This document shows, piece by piece, positions 1-9,765 of a stretch of 64,000 nt of DNA. The stretch covers positions 40,609 through 104,608 of the forward strand of contig JABCTC010000006.1 of NCBI GenBank assembly GCA_018238545.1, written 5' to 3'. The notes beneath the pieces are model-generated. The model did no database searches. It had not been told where the DNA came from and was given only the letters and a program-made list of their open reading frames with translations. Positions within the stretch are counted from its first letter, which is position 1. Each line of letters opens with the position of its first letter. Both the position numbers and the translations under genes were made by a program. The stretch comes from Candidatus Heimdallarchaeota archaeon (GTDB lineage: Archaea > Asgardarchaeota > Heimdallarchaeia > Heimdallarchaeales > Heimdallarchaeaceae).

Positions 1-654
1 CGACTTCATGTTTCTGAAAAAATACGCAATCGTTCTTTGTTTCTATATCACAAATACAAAAAAGAACATAAAGGCAAAATAACAAATCATGTCCTGTTAT
101 CTGCTTTGTCTCTTCTTCTTAGTGTCCGTGAATTCAAACATAATTGTCCTTTAACCCTCAAAGAGATAGTTGGAACATACAGAGAATTGGGTCACCGAGT
201 ATTGGGTAAAAACTTACTTAGTTTGATGCAAGATTTAAACATCAAATCTCCTTCTTCAAACATAAGAAGGAGTGAAGAATATGTTTTCCGGATATGTTCT
301 CTTATATGCCGCCATTCTCCAATAAAAGAAAGAATAGAAAAAAAATATTCTGTTGATGTTTATGTATATGAAAAAATGCTTCAATTACTTTGTTTACGAA
401 TTCTAGAAAGTATCCCTTACGTTGAACGTGGAGGAAAACGCCCTTATCCTTTTTCTGCAGCCTCTGCCTACGTAGCTGATAAACTTCTATCAAAGAAACT
501 CAACAGTTCTTCAGCTCTAACTCAAAAACTAGTTGCTCAATCAACTAATGTTGCTGAATTTACTATCAGAGATCATGCAGAATTTATGTTTAGTTATGAT
601 TATGATCAAATAATCACTGAAATTAGTAAAAGGCTTTCTTCAAGTTTCGAATAA
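1..654 (+). CDS. TFB/TFIIB-related transcription factor, cyclin-fold repeats (5' end lies outside the window)
   Basis: The frame is open to base 1 (RLHVSEKIRNRSLFLYHKYKKE...). First cyclin repeat, then a second repeat 'GGKRPYPFSAASAYVADKL...TQKLVAQSTNVAEFTIRDHAEFM' resembling TFB 'G.sP.glAAaaiYia...tQ.eva....vtevTiRnry.e'. Confidence 0.75.
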   Translation, partial: RLHVSEKIRNRSLFLYHKYKKEHKGKITNHVLLSALSLLLSVREFKHNCPLTLKEIVGTYRELGHRVLGKNLLSLMQDLNIKSPSSNIRRSEEYVFRICSLICRHSPIKERIEKKYSVDVYVYEKMLQLLCLRILESIPYVERGGKRPYPFSAASAYVADKLLSKKLNSSSALTQKLVAQSTNVAEFTIRDHAEFMFSYDYDQIITEISKRLSSSFE

Positions 655-688
655 TGCTTAGTAGAGAAATAAATGAAATTCCCCTACT

Positions 689-1312
689 TTAGAACCGAAT
701 TAGATTCGAAAAGAAATTTTGTACCACTAATACAATTGCTATGTGAAGAATAAAGACAATTACAACTTTAAAGATTATGCGCTTTTCATTACTCATTTTC
801 AATAAGTAGTAGTTATTTAAACAATTGATTACTAAAAAGGAAAATGACAAAAATGACCATATAGTAAACGAAAAAGAGAACGAGAAATCCCCGGTGCTAA
901 TTAAGGAATAAAAATTGGAAAATAAAGGAGAGAACCCTGCTATCATAGCTATTGTAATTAGAGTAACATAACGTATTATCCGCATCCTTCTTATATGTAC
1001 CTTTAATAAATCATCTCTCTCTTCAAGCGCTTCTTCTCGCATTTTAATGAGTTCTGCAGTTGATTTAAACCGTTCTATCATTTCTTGAGTATCAGCTTGT
1101 AATGCTGATGCAAATAGATTAGCAATCTCGGAATAATCTAATTTAAGTGATGAGAAAATATCGGTGATTTCCTCTCCAAGCTGAATCCTTAGAAGTAATT
1201 CTTTAGGAAAATCTTGTATGGAGAACATAGCTCTCTCAAGATTTTCTCCTTTTTCCATTTGGTTTGCTATTTCGCGGAGTAAAATATGATCTGAAAATGA
1301 TAGTTTATACAT
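689..1312 (-). CDS. TadC/ArlJ-like integral membrane protein of an archaeal type IV pilus/secretion system
   Basis: C-terminal hydrophobic TM segments; overlaps a second membrane protein and sits downstream of a secretion ATPase. Confidence 0.55.
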   Translation of the reverse strand: MYKLSFSDHILLREIANQMEKGENLERAMFSIQDFPKELLLRIQLGEEITDIFSSLKLDYSEIANLFASALQADTQEMIERFKSTAELIKMREEALEERDDLLKVHIRRMRIIRYVTLITIAMIAGFSPLFSNFYSLISTGDFSFSFSFTIWSFLSFSFLVINCLNNYYLLKMSNEKRIIFKVVIVFILHIAIVLVVQNFFSNLIRF

Positions 1313-2114
1313 TCTCTCCTCCCATGCTTTTGTTCTGAATTAACCTAAGTGTTACAGTTCCAAAAACTGCGTAAAGTAATGGAAAAAGCAGCAATGTTGG
1401 TGAAGTTGGTGCTACTATAAGTGATAAAACTAAACTAAGAACCAAAGGTAATAGACACGAGATTGCAACAAAGATGACCATATTATCTTCAATTAACTTG
1501 ATTTCTCTTTTTAATTTGGTCAAGAAATCAGGATCGGTTTCTATGAAAGAATCTGGGTTTTTTAGGCTTTGAAAAGCATATTTGTGCTTTCTGTTCTGAA
1601 ACATTTTTGAATTTTCGTCAATTGTTTGATTTTCATCAGCCCCAATGTTCAGATTGAAGATCATATCTTCAAAGTGTTTTTTGTAGAAATTATCAGTTGT
1701 CCCTTTTTTTAGAAGTAATTCGATGGAGCGAGGTAAAGATTGTGTTGATTTCATACTGATTGAGAGAGAATTTATAATTAGAAAGGCTACCTCGTCAAAC
1801 AATCTGTGCTTTTTTATTATGCTTGACCTAACATAATCACTAAAAATAAAGAAGAGAGCAAGTGAAATTACAATTGAAACAATCAGTGTAAAAACCAAGT
1901 TTAACTGAATTAGGAAGTAACAGAGTAGCATCGAAATAAAGAAACTAAAAATTGCAAGATTGCATAACACCACTAGTTTTACCAAATCGTTTTCTGATAT
2001 GAAATCTTCTGAGTGTTTTTTTATTTTGCCTAATGTGATCTTATAAAGAAATTCTTTTGGTATCATGCTAAATTGCATTGTCCTTTGTATCAACGAAAAA
2101 TACCTCGACCCCAC
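1305..2114 (-). CDS. TadB/ArlJ-like integral membrane protein (T2SF-type)
   Basis: Two pairs of TM segments with T2SF-like spacing 'IINSLSISMKSTQSLPRSIELL'; operonic with the ATPase. Confidence 0.6.
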   Translation of the reverse strand: MGSRYFSLIQRTMQFSMIPKEFLYKITLGKIKKHSEDFISENDLVKLVVLCNLAIFSFFISMLLCYFLIQLNLVFTLIVSIVISLALFFIFSDYVRSSIIKKHRLFDEVAFLIINSLSISMKSTQSLPRSIELLLKKGTTDNFYKKHFEDMIFNLNIGADENQTIDENSKMFQNRKHKYAFQSLKNPDSFIETDPDFLTKLKREIKLIEDNMVIFVAISCLLPLVLSLVLSLIVAPTSPTLLLFPLLYAVFGTVTLRLIQNKSMGGENV

Positions 2115-3491
2115 TTACCTCACCGTTAACAGTTGCTCTTTTATCTTCTCAACATGATGTTGAAAACTTATGTCTCTTTTAATGATTGAATCAATTTTCT
2201 CTTTAATGAACGATTCTTCTTTTATTGTATCTATTGTTCTTTTCTTATCCCAAGAAGAGTCGTAAACTTTTGTTAAAAACCCATATTTTTTATCTATTTG
2301 TAGATTATTTGCATTGACCTCATAGATTTCAGCGATAGTTCTAATAAAACTAGTTTTCAGTATTTCGCGTTTCATGATTATAATCGTTTCTAGAGATAGG
2401 AAGTCTGTAACTGAAATTTTGTGCAAATTCTCCCATCTTCTTAATATTTTTTCAACAGAGTCGGCATGAGCTGTCTGTATGCCTTTTAAACCAGCATTTA
2501 ATGCTTCAAACATGGCTTTTGTGTGCTCACTCGATTGGATCTCTCCTAAATATATCCAATCAGGAGATCGATGAAGAAGTTTCAAAATTTCCGATGTTTT
2601 AGTGTATAAAGATCTATTAGATTCAAAAGAATCTACTTGTATTGATAATTGTTTATAACCTAACTCTGTTTGATTTATTGATTCAATAGCATCCTCTATT
2701 GCAATTTTTCTCCAGTGCTTTGGTGTATACAGGTCTATGGCATTTGCCAATGTTGTTTTCCCTGAGTTTGGTTCTCCAATGACTGTGATATTTCTTCTTT
2801 TCTCTACGACTTCAACTAAGTAAGCTGCTATGAATGAAGGTAAGGTTTTCAGTTTTATTAAGTCAACTATTTTTAAAGGGTTCCTATGAAATTTTCTGAT
2901 ATTGAATGTGGGACCGTTTGGAGATAATGGGGGGAAATCCATTGAAATTCTCATATGAAAATCATTAGTTTTAAACTCAATTTTGAGAGATGGTTTCTTT
3001 GTTGTAATGGTAATGGGGTGCTCTAATTTCAGTCTGTTTAGTAGACTTCTTATTTCTTCTTCTTCTAAAACTATCCCTGTATTGCACCTGCCGAATATCC
3101 TGTGATCAACATATATTGGAGCATTCATTTGATCCAGATATATCTCATTTACTCCATCATCCAAAAATAGTGGGATAATCCTATCTAGCTTTATTAATTT
3201 GTGGATAAACAATTCCGCAAATAAATCGGGTTCTGTTGGCAAATTATCAATTTCTAATACTTTCCACATAAATATTGATTTTAATACACTAATTAATTCA
3301 TCAAACTTTAGTATTTTTTTCCCTAATCTTTCCTTGTTTTTGAAAACTATTGACGATAATTCTGTGAATAATAGTGGGTCCTGATCAAAATTATACTCGG
3401 GTTTTGCACTGTAGACCAGGTAATTGCCATCGGTTGTAATTCTAATTTTGTATCCTTTGACTTTGTATTCACTTATTCCATTCTTTTCCAA
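2115..3491 (-). CDS. Type II/IV secretion system ATPase (TadA/ArlI/GspE family)
   Basis: Walker A 'GEPNSGKTTLANA', Asp box 'IAIEDAIES', Walker B region 'DWIYLGEIQSSEH', His box 'GIQTAHADS'. Confidence 0.93.
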   Translation of the reverse strand: MEKNGISEYKVKGYKIRITTDGNYLVYSAKPEYNFDQDPLLFTELSSIVFKNKERLGKKILKFDELISVLKSIFMWKVLEIDNLPTEPDLFAELFIHKLIKLDRIIPLFLDDGVNEIYLDQMNAPIYVDHRIFGRCNTGIVLEEEEIRSLLNRLKLEHPITITTKKPSLKIEFKTNDFHMRISMDFPPLSPNGPTFNIRKFHRNPLKIVDLIKLKTLPSFIAAYLVEVVEKRRNITVIGEPNSGKTTLANAIDLYTPKHWRKIAIEDAIESINQTELGYKQLSIQVDSFESNRSLYTKTSEILKLLHRSPDWIYLGEIQSSEHTKAMFEALNAGLKGIQTAHADSVEKILRRWENLHKISVTDFLSLETIIIMKREILKTSFIRTIAEIYEVNANNLQIDKKYGFLTKVYDSSWDKKRTIDTIKEESFIKEKIDSIIKRDISFQHHVEKIKEQLLTVR

Positions 3492-3681
3492 TTAGAAATC
3501 TCCCTTTCAGTTTTCACACTATCTTAATTACTAATTAGTATATCAACACCACTTTTTTGAATAAATCAGCAATTACAAGATGAACTGCAGCTAAGTTTAG
3601 AAAAGCTAATTCATCAATAATTTCGACACATATATGTAATAACTTTAAATAGAAAAAACTTGCAGTTGATGATGTGAGAAA

Positions 3682-4653
3682 ATGGCCAATAAATACGATG
3701 TAATGTGGACAGAAAAATATAGACCAAAAACTCTTGACGATTTGAAGGGCCACGAAGATATTATAGTACGTCTAAAAGGATTTATAAAAAGAAGGAATCT
3801 TCCTCATTTGTTATTTGCTGGACCTCCCGGCACAGGTAAAACAACAGCTCTTTTAGCCCTTGCCAATGATTTGTATGGTCACACAAATGTTTCTCGTAAC
3901 TTTCTAGAAATGAATGCTTCGGACGATCGTGGAATTGATACAATACGAACTAAAGTAAAAGAATTTGCCCGTACAGCTTCTTATGGAAACACCCCATTTA
4001 AGATAATATGTTTAGATGAAGCAGATAACTTGACTTCTGCAGCTCAGCATGCTTTAAGGAGAACAATGGAAAGATATGTAAAAACAAGTAGATTCGCATT
4101 AATTTGTAACTATTCAAGTAAAATAATAGAACCTATTCAATCGAGATGTGCAATATTTAGATTTAAACCACTTGATGAAGATAGTATTCGAGAATTTCTC
4201 AAATACATATGTGATAATGAAAAACTAGTATATGATAAAGAAGGGTTGGATACAGTTCTTTACATATCGGAAGGAGATTTAAGAAAAGCTGTTAACATCT
4301 TACAATCTACTGCAGCCGCAGGCAAATCAGTGGAACGAGTAACTGTATTACAAACTGTAGGACATGCGGATCCTGAAAGGATTAAGGAGATGCTTAATCT
4401 TGCATTAGACAAAAAATTTGAAAAATCTAGAGCGGTTTTGCAGAACCTTATTCTACAATATGGGTTATCTGGAACAGATGTAACACACCAAATTTATAGA
4501 GAAATATCTTCTCTCTCTATTCCTGATAGCAAAAAGTTGGAGATTACCGAATTTTTAGCTGAAATTGATTTTCGTATTTCAGAAGGTGCTTCTAGTAATA
4601 TCCAACTGACTTCTTTCTTAGCAAAATTAGTAAAAGAAGCTGATAAAGAATAG
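3682..4653 (+). CDS. rfcS: Replication factor C small subunit
   Basis: 'WTEKYRPKTLDDLKGHEDI', 'FAGPPGTGKTT', 'CLDEADNLT', 'ALRRTMERY'. Confidence 0.97.
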   Translation: MANKYDVMWTEKYRPKTLDDLKGHEDIIVRLKGFIKRRNLPHLLFAGPPGTGKTTALLALANDLYGHTNVSRNFLEMNASDDRGIDTIRTKVKEFARTASYGNTPFKIICLDEADNLTSAAQHALRRTMERYVKTSRFALICNYSSKIIEPIQSRCAIFRFKPLDEDSIREFLKYICDNEKLVYDKEGLDTVLYISEGDLRKAVNILQSTAAAGKSVERVTVLQTVGHADPERIKEMLNLALDKKFEKSRAVLQNLILQYGLSGTDVTHQIYREISSLSIPDSKKLEITEFLAEIDFRISEGASSNIQLTSFLAKLVKEADKE

Positions 4654-4671
4654 TAGAAATTAACTGCGTTC

Positions 4672-5514
4672 CTATATATTTAAATCTTTGATATATTCCA
4701 AAATCAGTCTTTTTTGTACCTCTTCTTGTTTTATTTTTCTTAAAATACCACTGATTTTGTCTCTAATGATTTTTAATGCTTTACCATTAACAATCCATTT
4801 TACATCTTCATAATACTGTTTTACCAAGATTAGATTATTGGGGTCTGCAGGTTGTATGTTTAAGCTATCAATATCTGTTCTCGTACGAAGGAGTGCTTTT
4901 GTATTTTTTAATTCAACAGATAATTTACTATAATTCATGATATATCCTACGATTCTTCTAACTTGTTCCCATAGAAAGGATTGTGCAACAAATTCAAATA
5001 GAATATAACCTTGTTCTTCCATAATATTGATTTGTTCGATTTCCCTAATCGTATTGCGTTGATCATTCTTACAGAAGAGCCTATAATCGTTCTTTCCTTC
5101 AAAAAGTGAACAAATCTTCTGCATTTTACTTATCTCTTTTTCTATTTCGTCTTCTAAGTTCCCTTTTTCTGCTAAATACCAATATTTTTTCTTCAAACTG
5201 TGTTTAGGGGAAAAGTCTTCTTTGACTTTGGTATGAGACCAACATACAATCGAATTATCTTTAGGAAGTTGTGCATTTATTTGCTCTAAAATTATCTCCT
5301 TTTCTGAATTGAAACCAATTACATTGCCTATAGCGTTTACATTTTTATCCGTTCTACTTGCACTAATAAACCAATTATTTTGTGCTGATATGATGTGATT
5401 TGTTTCTATGAGTGCTTGTAGTAACGTTTCTTCAACCGTGGATATATTTGGCTGCCTTTGATAACCAAAGTAATTTTTACCTTCATAATAAACTTGTACT
5501 ATGTACCGTATCAT
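4672..5514 (-). CDS. truA: tRNA pseudouridine synthase A family
   Basis: 'YYEGKNYFGYQRQP', catalytic region 'SASRTDKNVNAIGNV', 'FVAQSFLWEQVRRIVGYI'. Confidence 0.9.
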   Translation of the reverse strand: MIRYIVQVYYEGKNYFGYQRQPNISTVEETLLQALIETNHIISAQNNWFISASRTDKNVNAIGNVIGFNSEKEIILEQINAQLPKDNSIVCWSHTKVKEDFSPKHSLKKKYWYLAEKGNLEDEIEKEISKMQKICSLFEGKNDYRLFCKNDQRNTIREIEQINIMEEQGYILFEFVAQSFLWEQVRRIVGYIMNYSKLSVELKNTKALLRTRTDIDSLNIQPADPNNLILVKQYYEDVKWIVNGKALKIIRDKISGILRKIKQEEVQKRLILEYIKDLNI

Positions 5515-5601
5515 CTTCTACTTTTTATTCTCTATATGATTAAAAATATAATGTAACACAAAGAAAAAAATTAAAAACCCAACCCCTCTCATTATCTTAC
5601 T

Positions 5602-5679
5602 GCCTCGATGGTGTAGCTCGGCCAATCATTGCGGACTCTCACTCCGCAGACCCGGGTTCAAATCCCGGTCGAGGCACCA
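5602..5679 (+). tRNA. tRNA-Glu (CTC)
   Basis: Acceptor GCCTCGA/TCGAGGC, anticodon stem GCGGA-CTCTCAC-TCCGC, T-loop TTCAAAT, encoded CCA. Confidence 0.93.
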
Positions 5680-5702
5680 CTATTTCTTTTATAATTACTT
5701 TT

Positions 5703-6005
5703 TTATTGCTTTTCTTCCCATACTGCAAACAGTTGCTTCAAAGATGATGCGAGGATATTTTCACTATCATATTGATATATCAAAATCCGTCCAAATTTCT
5801 TTTCTCTGATAAGTCCAGCTTTACATAAAAATTTCAAGTGCCCTTTTACCGACGAATGATTAAGATTTATGTTTCTTGAGATTGCAGATACGTTTAATTC
5901 GTCTAGTTCTGCTAGTAGTTTTAGGATTCTAACTCTACCTCTTGATGACAGAACATCTTCAACAGCGAGTCTTTGTGTATCTTTTATTTTGCCAATATTT
6001 GTCAT
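5703..6005 (-). CDS. ArsR-like winged-helix transcriptional regulator
   Basis: 'RVRILKLLAELDELNVSAISRNINLNHSSVKGHLKFLCKAGLIREKKFGRILIYQY'. Confidence 0.85.
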   Translation of the reverse strand: MTNIGKIKDTQRLAVEDVLSSRGRVRILKLLAELDELNVSAISRNINLNHSSVKGHLKFLCKAGLIREKKFGRILIYQYDSENILASSLKQLFAVWEEKQ

Positions 6006-6017
6006 TTTTTTCCCCTT

Positions 6018-7256
6018 TTATCGGTGTTCTATTGTTTTCTTTTGATTTTCAATGGTTTTAACCAAGAACTCTTCAATAGCTTCAACGGAAATATCTGGAA
6101 TGCTTATTAATGTGGTTTTACCTCGCATTCCCTCACCTGAAATTTTTGTACTTATGATGTCCTGCTTTGATAGCTCTTTCAAATATGTCCAGATTTGTGT
6201 ATGTTTTCGTGGATCTTCGTTGTATTCCTCACATAGTAGTTTGTATGAACTAATCGCATCATTTGTTGAAATATATGCATTTTTTGTATGTTTTAGTTTT
6301 CGTATTGTTGCTAACAAAACTAGTTTTTGGTGTAATGTTAGAGTAAGAATAACTTCTCTCCTGATTTCTGGATGAATTAATCCCTTGGCTTTTCTTACAT
6401 GATCTGGATAGATAATTGGAGAATTTTCATCATCTGCACATTGACCCGCACCCCATAACAATTCTATTGCATAACGAGCATCTCCTAATTTACTCGCAAT
6501 GTCAGCAATCAATTCTGTAGCATCTTCTGTTATTACCCCATCATAAAATGCTAATTCAGATCGAGATTTTATTATGTCCCGTAGATTTGTTTCGGAATAT
6601 CTATCTAATGATATGTGACTTGTTTGAAAACTACTTTGTGTGCTTGCATCAAGACTATGGATGAAGTTTAGATTTCTAGCAATAAAAATGTAAGATATCC
6701 ATTGTTTTGTTGTCATTTCGCTTATTCTTAATAAAGTATAGAGAAAATCTGTTCCTGCACGTGAGATAAGATAATCAACTTCATCCAAAATCAGCAATAT
6801 TTTTTGTGAATAGAAGTCCAATAAACGAATCAAGAGGTCTTGTAGTTCCTCAAAAGAATATCCTCGTGGTGGAATTGCCTTATTCAACTGGCGCGCTAAT
6901 GTGCTAATGATGAGATAAGGACTTTTATAAATTCGGCAATTGATGTAAACTAAACGGAAATTTTTCTGTTTATCAATATTTTCTAGTAATTGACCAAACC
7001 GTTTAGCTAAAGTAGTTTTACCAGAACCTGTTGGTCCTGTTATACTTATTTTTCTTAAAGGTTCATCCCTTTCTTCAAAAATTGTTTTGAAATATTTTGC
7101 TAAAGTTCTGAGTTCCTCCTCCCTGTGTGGTAGGTGTGGTGGGATATATGTGACGGATAAACAACTTATGTTCTTAAATACAGTAGGTTTTTTCAGTAAG
7201 GAATTAAAAAATTCCTCGTCAGATGTAGGCATCATTCTCTCTCTGATTGTACCCAA
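6018..7256 (-). CDS. cdc6: Orc1/Cdc6 replication initiator
   Basis: 'YIPPHLPHREEELRTL', Walker A 'TGPTGSGKTTLAKR', Walker B 'LLILDEVDYL', C-terminal winged helix. Confidence 0.95.
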   Translation of the reverse strand: MGTIRERMMPTSDEEFFNSLLKKPTVFKNISCLSVTYIPPHLPHREEELRTLAKYFKTIFEERDEPLRKISITGPTGSGKTTLAKRFGQLLENIDKQKNFRLVYINCRIYKSPYLIISTLARQLNKAIPPRGYSFEELQDLLIRLLDFYSQKILLILDEVDYLISRAGTDFLYTLLRISEMTTKQWISYIFIARNLNFIHSLDASTQSSFQTSHISLDRYSETNLRDIIKSRSELAFYDGVITEDATELIADIASKLGDARYAIELLWGAGQCADDENSPIIYPDHVRKAKGLIHPEIRREVILTLTLHQKLVLLATIRKLKHTKNAYISTNDAISSYKLLCEEYNEDPRKHTQIWTYLKELSKQDIISTKISGEGMRGKTTLISIPDISVEAIEEFLVKTIENQKKTIEHR

Positions 7257-7445
7257 GGGAAATTACTATTTATATTTAGCAGACAGACATCTCTGAAAGT
7301 GATAATCAAAAGCAACTCTAACACTTGTCTAGAACCAAGTTTCCTTGTTCCTAGTTACAATTTTCAGATTTGATAAAAACAAAGCTTGAATTGTAAGTAT
7401 TCATTTTAGAATGTATATTCTCAGTTGTGTTATATTGAACATGTG

Positions 7446-7474
7446 CCGATAAAGTTAAAAATCAACGTTATCGG
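7446..7474. repeat. Imperfect inverted repeat CCGATAAaGTT-aaaaatc-AACgTTATCGG
   Basis: 11-bp arms with one mismatch and a 7-nt spacer, upstream of tRNA-Leu and of divergent cdc6. Confidence 0.8.
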
Positions 7475-7489
7475 TTTTATTCACAACAT

Positions 7490-7574
7490 GTGGAGATTGC
7501 CGAGTGGTCAAAGGCGCTAGAATGAGGATCTAGTCCTTAGTGGTCCGGGAGTTCGAATCTCCCTCTCCGCACCA
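7490..7574 (+). tRNA. tRNA-Leu (GAG)
   Basis: Acceptor GTGGAGA/TCTCCGC, anticodon stem CTAGA-ATGAGGA-TCTAG, long variable arm, encoded CCA. Confidence 0.93.
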
Positions 7575-7624
7575 TCTAAAAAATATTTTTTTGTTATCTC
7601 CATTATCTGATTACAAGTTCTTTT

Positions 7625-7810
7625 TTAGCTGAACAAGTCATCTATAGAGGTAGTAGACCAATCAATTAGATTTAAAATCACACCAAAAATGATGGCGAAA
7701 ATGAAGACAGCTATACCGATGAGTAAAATTTCCTCAAGTATTGGGGATCCTCTCTTTTTACTAAATCTGAAACTTTTGAATAATTGAAATATCATCCTCA
7801 TAATTCTCAA
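7625..7810 (-). CDS. Very short type IV pilin/archaellin-like prepilin
   Basis: Class III signal peptide-like 'KKRG|SPILEEILLIGIAVFIFAIIFG': basic-Gly cleavage site, Glu at +5, hydrophobic helix. Confidence 0.65.
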   Translation of the reverse strand: MRIMRMIFQLFKSFRFSKKRGSPILEEILLIGIAVFIFAIIFGVILNLIDWSTTSIDDLFS

Positions 7811-8059
7811 TATTTAACTAAAGTTTGTTATTTAAACTCCACAAAACACACATTAAGCTTTCACTCTTCAGTAAAACACAGTTGTAAATATCCTCCATCC
7901 GCTATATTTTCTCGTTCATTTGTAAAATTGCTGTCATAATGATAAATTTGAGAATCATAATCATTCAGCAGAACATTATCTAAAATACTTGTGTATGGAA
8001 AACCTTTTTTATTATCATAAATCGGTGCGATATAGTATTAACCATTCCTAGGTGCCACT

Positions 8060-8893
8060 ATGGATATAGAGCTTGTTGAAATATTTCCAAATTCAGTTAA
8101 ATTCATCCTTTCGGATGTTTCATTAGCTTTCGCTAATGCTCTTAGACGTTTAGCTTTGGCTGAAGTTCCATCATTAGTAATTGAGGATGTTTATGTATTA
8201 CGAAACACTTCACCGCTTTTTGATGAATTTATTGCACATAGATTAGGGTTAACACCCTTAAAATATGATATTGATGAACTCGATTTGAATTTCAGAGACA
8301 AATGTGATTGTGGCGGAATTGGTTGCAATTTATGCACAGTAACTTTAATGCTCTCAAAAGAAACAGATGCTCAAACCACAACCGTTGTTTACAGTGGTGA
8401 TATTGTATCAGCCCAAGAAGGAGTAGAACCTGTAACATCAAAGATTCCAATCGTTAAATTAGGACCAAATCAAGCACTAGAATTGGAATGTATGGCACAA
8501 CTTGGAATAGGAAAAGAGCACGCTAAATGGCAACCAGTTTCTGCAATGGGATATCAAGAATTCCCAATACCAGAAATAAATAAGAGTAAATGTACTAACT
8601 GTCTTGCTTGTATAGATGCTTGTTACAGGGGAGTATATCAAAAAGTAGGGGACGAAGTTCAAGTGACCAATCCTTTAAGTTGCACCTTATGCAATTATTG
8701 TCTTGATTTTTGTGAACCTGGTGCCATTGAAATTGGAAACGACCCTTCCAAAATAATTTTTTCATTTGAAACAAATAGCGGTATTCCTCCTTCAAAAATA
8801 CTTTCTAAAACAGGAGAAATACTTCTCACAAATATCGACGAATTCAAAAAGACATTAGAATCATCGTTATTAGAAAAAGAAGAAAAAGAATGA
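8060..8893 (+). CDS. rpo3: DNA-directed RNA polymerase subunit Rpo3 (D) with ferredoxin-like domain
   Basis: 'VKFILSDVSLAFANALRRLALAEVPSLVIEDV', plus two Cys motifs 'CTNCLACIDAC' and 'CTLCNYCLDFCEP'. Confidence 0.95.
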   Translation: MDIELVEIFPNSVKFILSDVSLAFANALRRLALAEVPSLVIEDVYVLRNTSPLFDEFIAHRLGLTPLKYDIDELDLNFRDKCDCGGIGCNLCTVTLMLSKETDAQTTTVVYSGDIVSAQEGVEPVTSKIPIVKLGPNQALELECMAQLGIGKEHAKWQPVSAMGYQEFPIPEINKSKCTNCLACIDACYRGVYQKVGDEVQVTNPLSCTLCNYCLDFCEPGAIEIGNDPSKIIFSFETNSGIPPSKILSKTGEILLTNIDEFKKTLESSLLEKEEKE

Positions 8894-8904
8894 GGTGAGC
8901 TTAA

Positions 8905-9270
8905 ATGCCAAGAAGAACAGGACCAACAGATCCAAATATTATACAGTTAATTAACCAGCTTAAGAAGAAATCAGCTGAAACAAATGTTTCCATTTGGAAA
9001 ACAATTGCTGAAAGAATAGAGAAACCTAGAAGAAAAAGGGCCACTACTAATCTCAGTAAAATAAATAGATACTCAAAAGAAAATGATATTATTATTGTTC
9101 CAGGTTCAGTTCTAAGTTCAGGGAAACTTGATCACCCTGTAACTATTGTGGCTCTTAAAACCACTGAACAAGCAAAGGAAAAAATACACGCAACAAAAAG
9201 TAAATTCCTTACTATTCATGAACTATTAGAATCTAATCATGAAGTTGGTAAAATGAAAATAATAATCTAA
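8905..9270 (+). CDS. rpl18e: Ribosomal protein eL18 (L18e)
   Basis: 'TGPTDPNIIQLINQLKKKS...WKTIAERIEKPRR'; position between rpo3 and rpl13. Confidence 0.93.
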   Translation: MPRRTGPTDPNIIQLINQLKKKSAETNVSIWKTIAERIEKPRRKRATTNLSKINRYSKENDIIIVPGSVLSSGKLDHPVTIVALKTTEQAKEKIHATKSKFLTIHELLESNHEVGKMKIII

Positions 9271-9284
9271 TCAAGGTGAATTAA

Positions 9285-9755
9285 ATGGTAAAAACTGGAA
9301 AAAACGTTGTAACACAGTTAGTAACTCCCAAAATTATAATTGATGCAGATAATGCAATTTTAGGTCGTTTATGTTCTGAAGTTGCAAAATATCTACTAGA
9401 TGGTTATGCAGTAAATATTGTAAACTGTGAAAATGCTATAGTTTCTGGTAAAAAACACTCAATTTTAAATGAGTATAGAAACATGCACAAAATTCACACT
9501 GCAACTAATCCCCGAAGAGGACCTTTCCATCCTAAACGACCTGATAGATTAGTACGACGCACTGTTAGAGGAATGCTACCTTGGAAAAAAAGCAAAGGTA
9601 GAAATGCGTATCATAGACTGTTAACATATATTGGAATTCCAGATGAGTTTTCTAATTTAGAAATTATTAAACCGAAGTATGCTGATGCAAACAAACTGGA
9701 CTGCAAAAAGACAACTGTTGGAAATCTATGTAAAGAGTTTGGCTGGCAAGAATAA
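9285..9755 (+). CDS. rpl13: Ribosomal protein uL13
   Basis: 'IIDADNAILGRLCSEVAKYLLDGYAVNIVNCENAIVSG...RGPFHPKRPDRLVRRTVRGMLPWKKSKGR'. Confidence 0.96.
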   Translation: MVKTGKNVVTQLVTPKIIIDADNAILGRLCSEVAKYLLDGYAVNIVNCENAIVSGKKHSILNEYRNMHKIHTATNPRRGPFHPKRPDRLVRRTVRGMLPWKKSKGRNAYHRLLTYIGIPDEFSNLEIIKPKYADANKLDCKKTTVGNLCKEFGWQE

Positions 9756-9765
9756 GGTGATTAAT

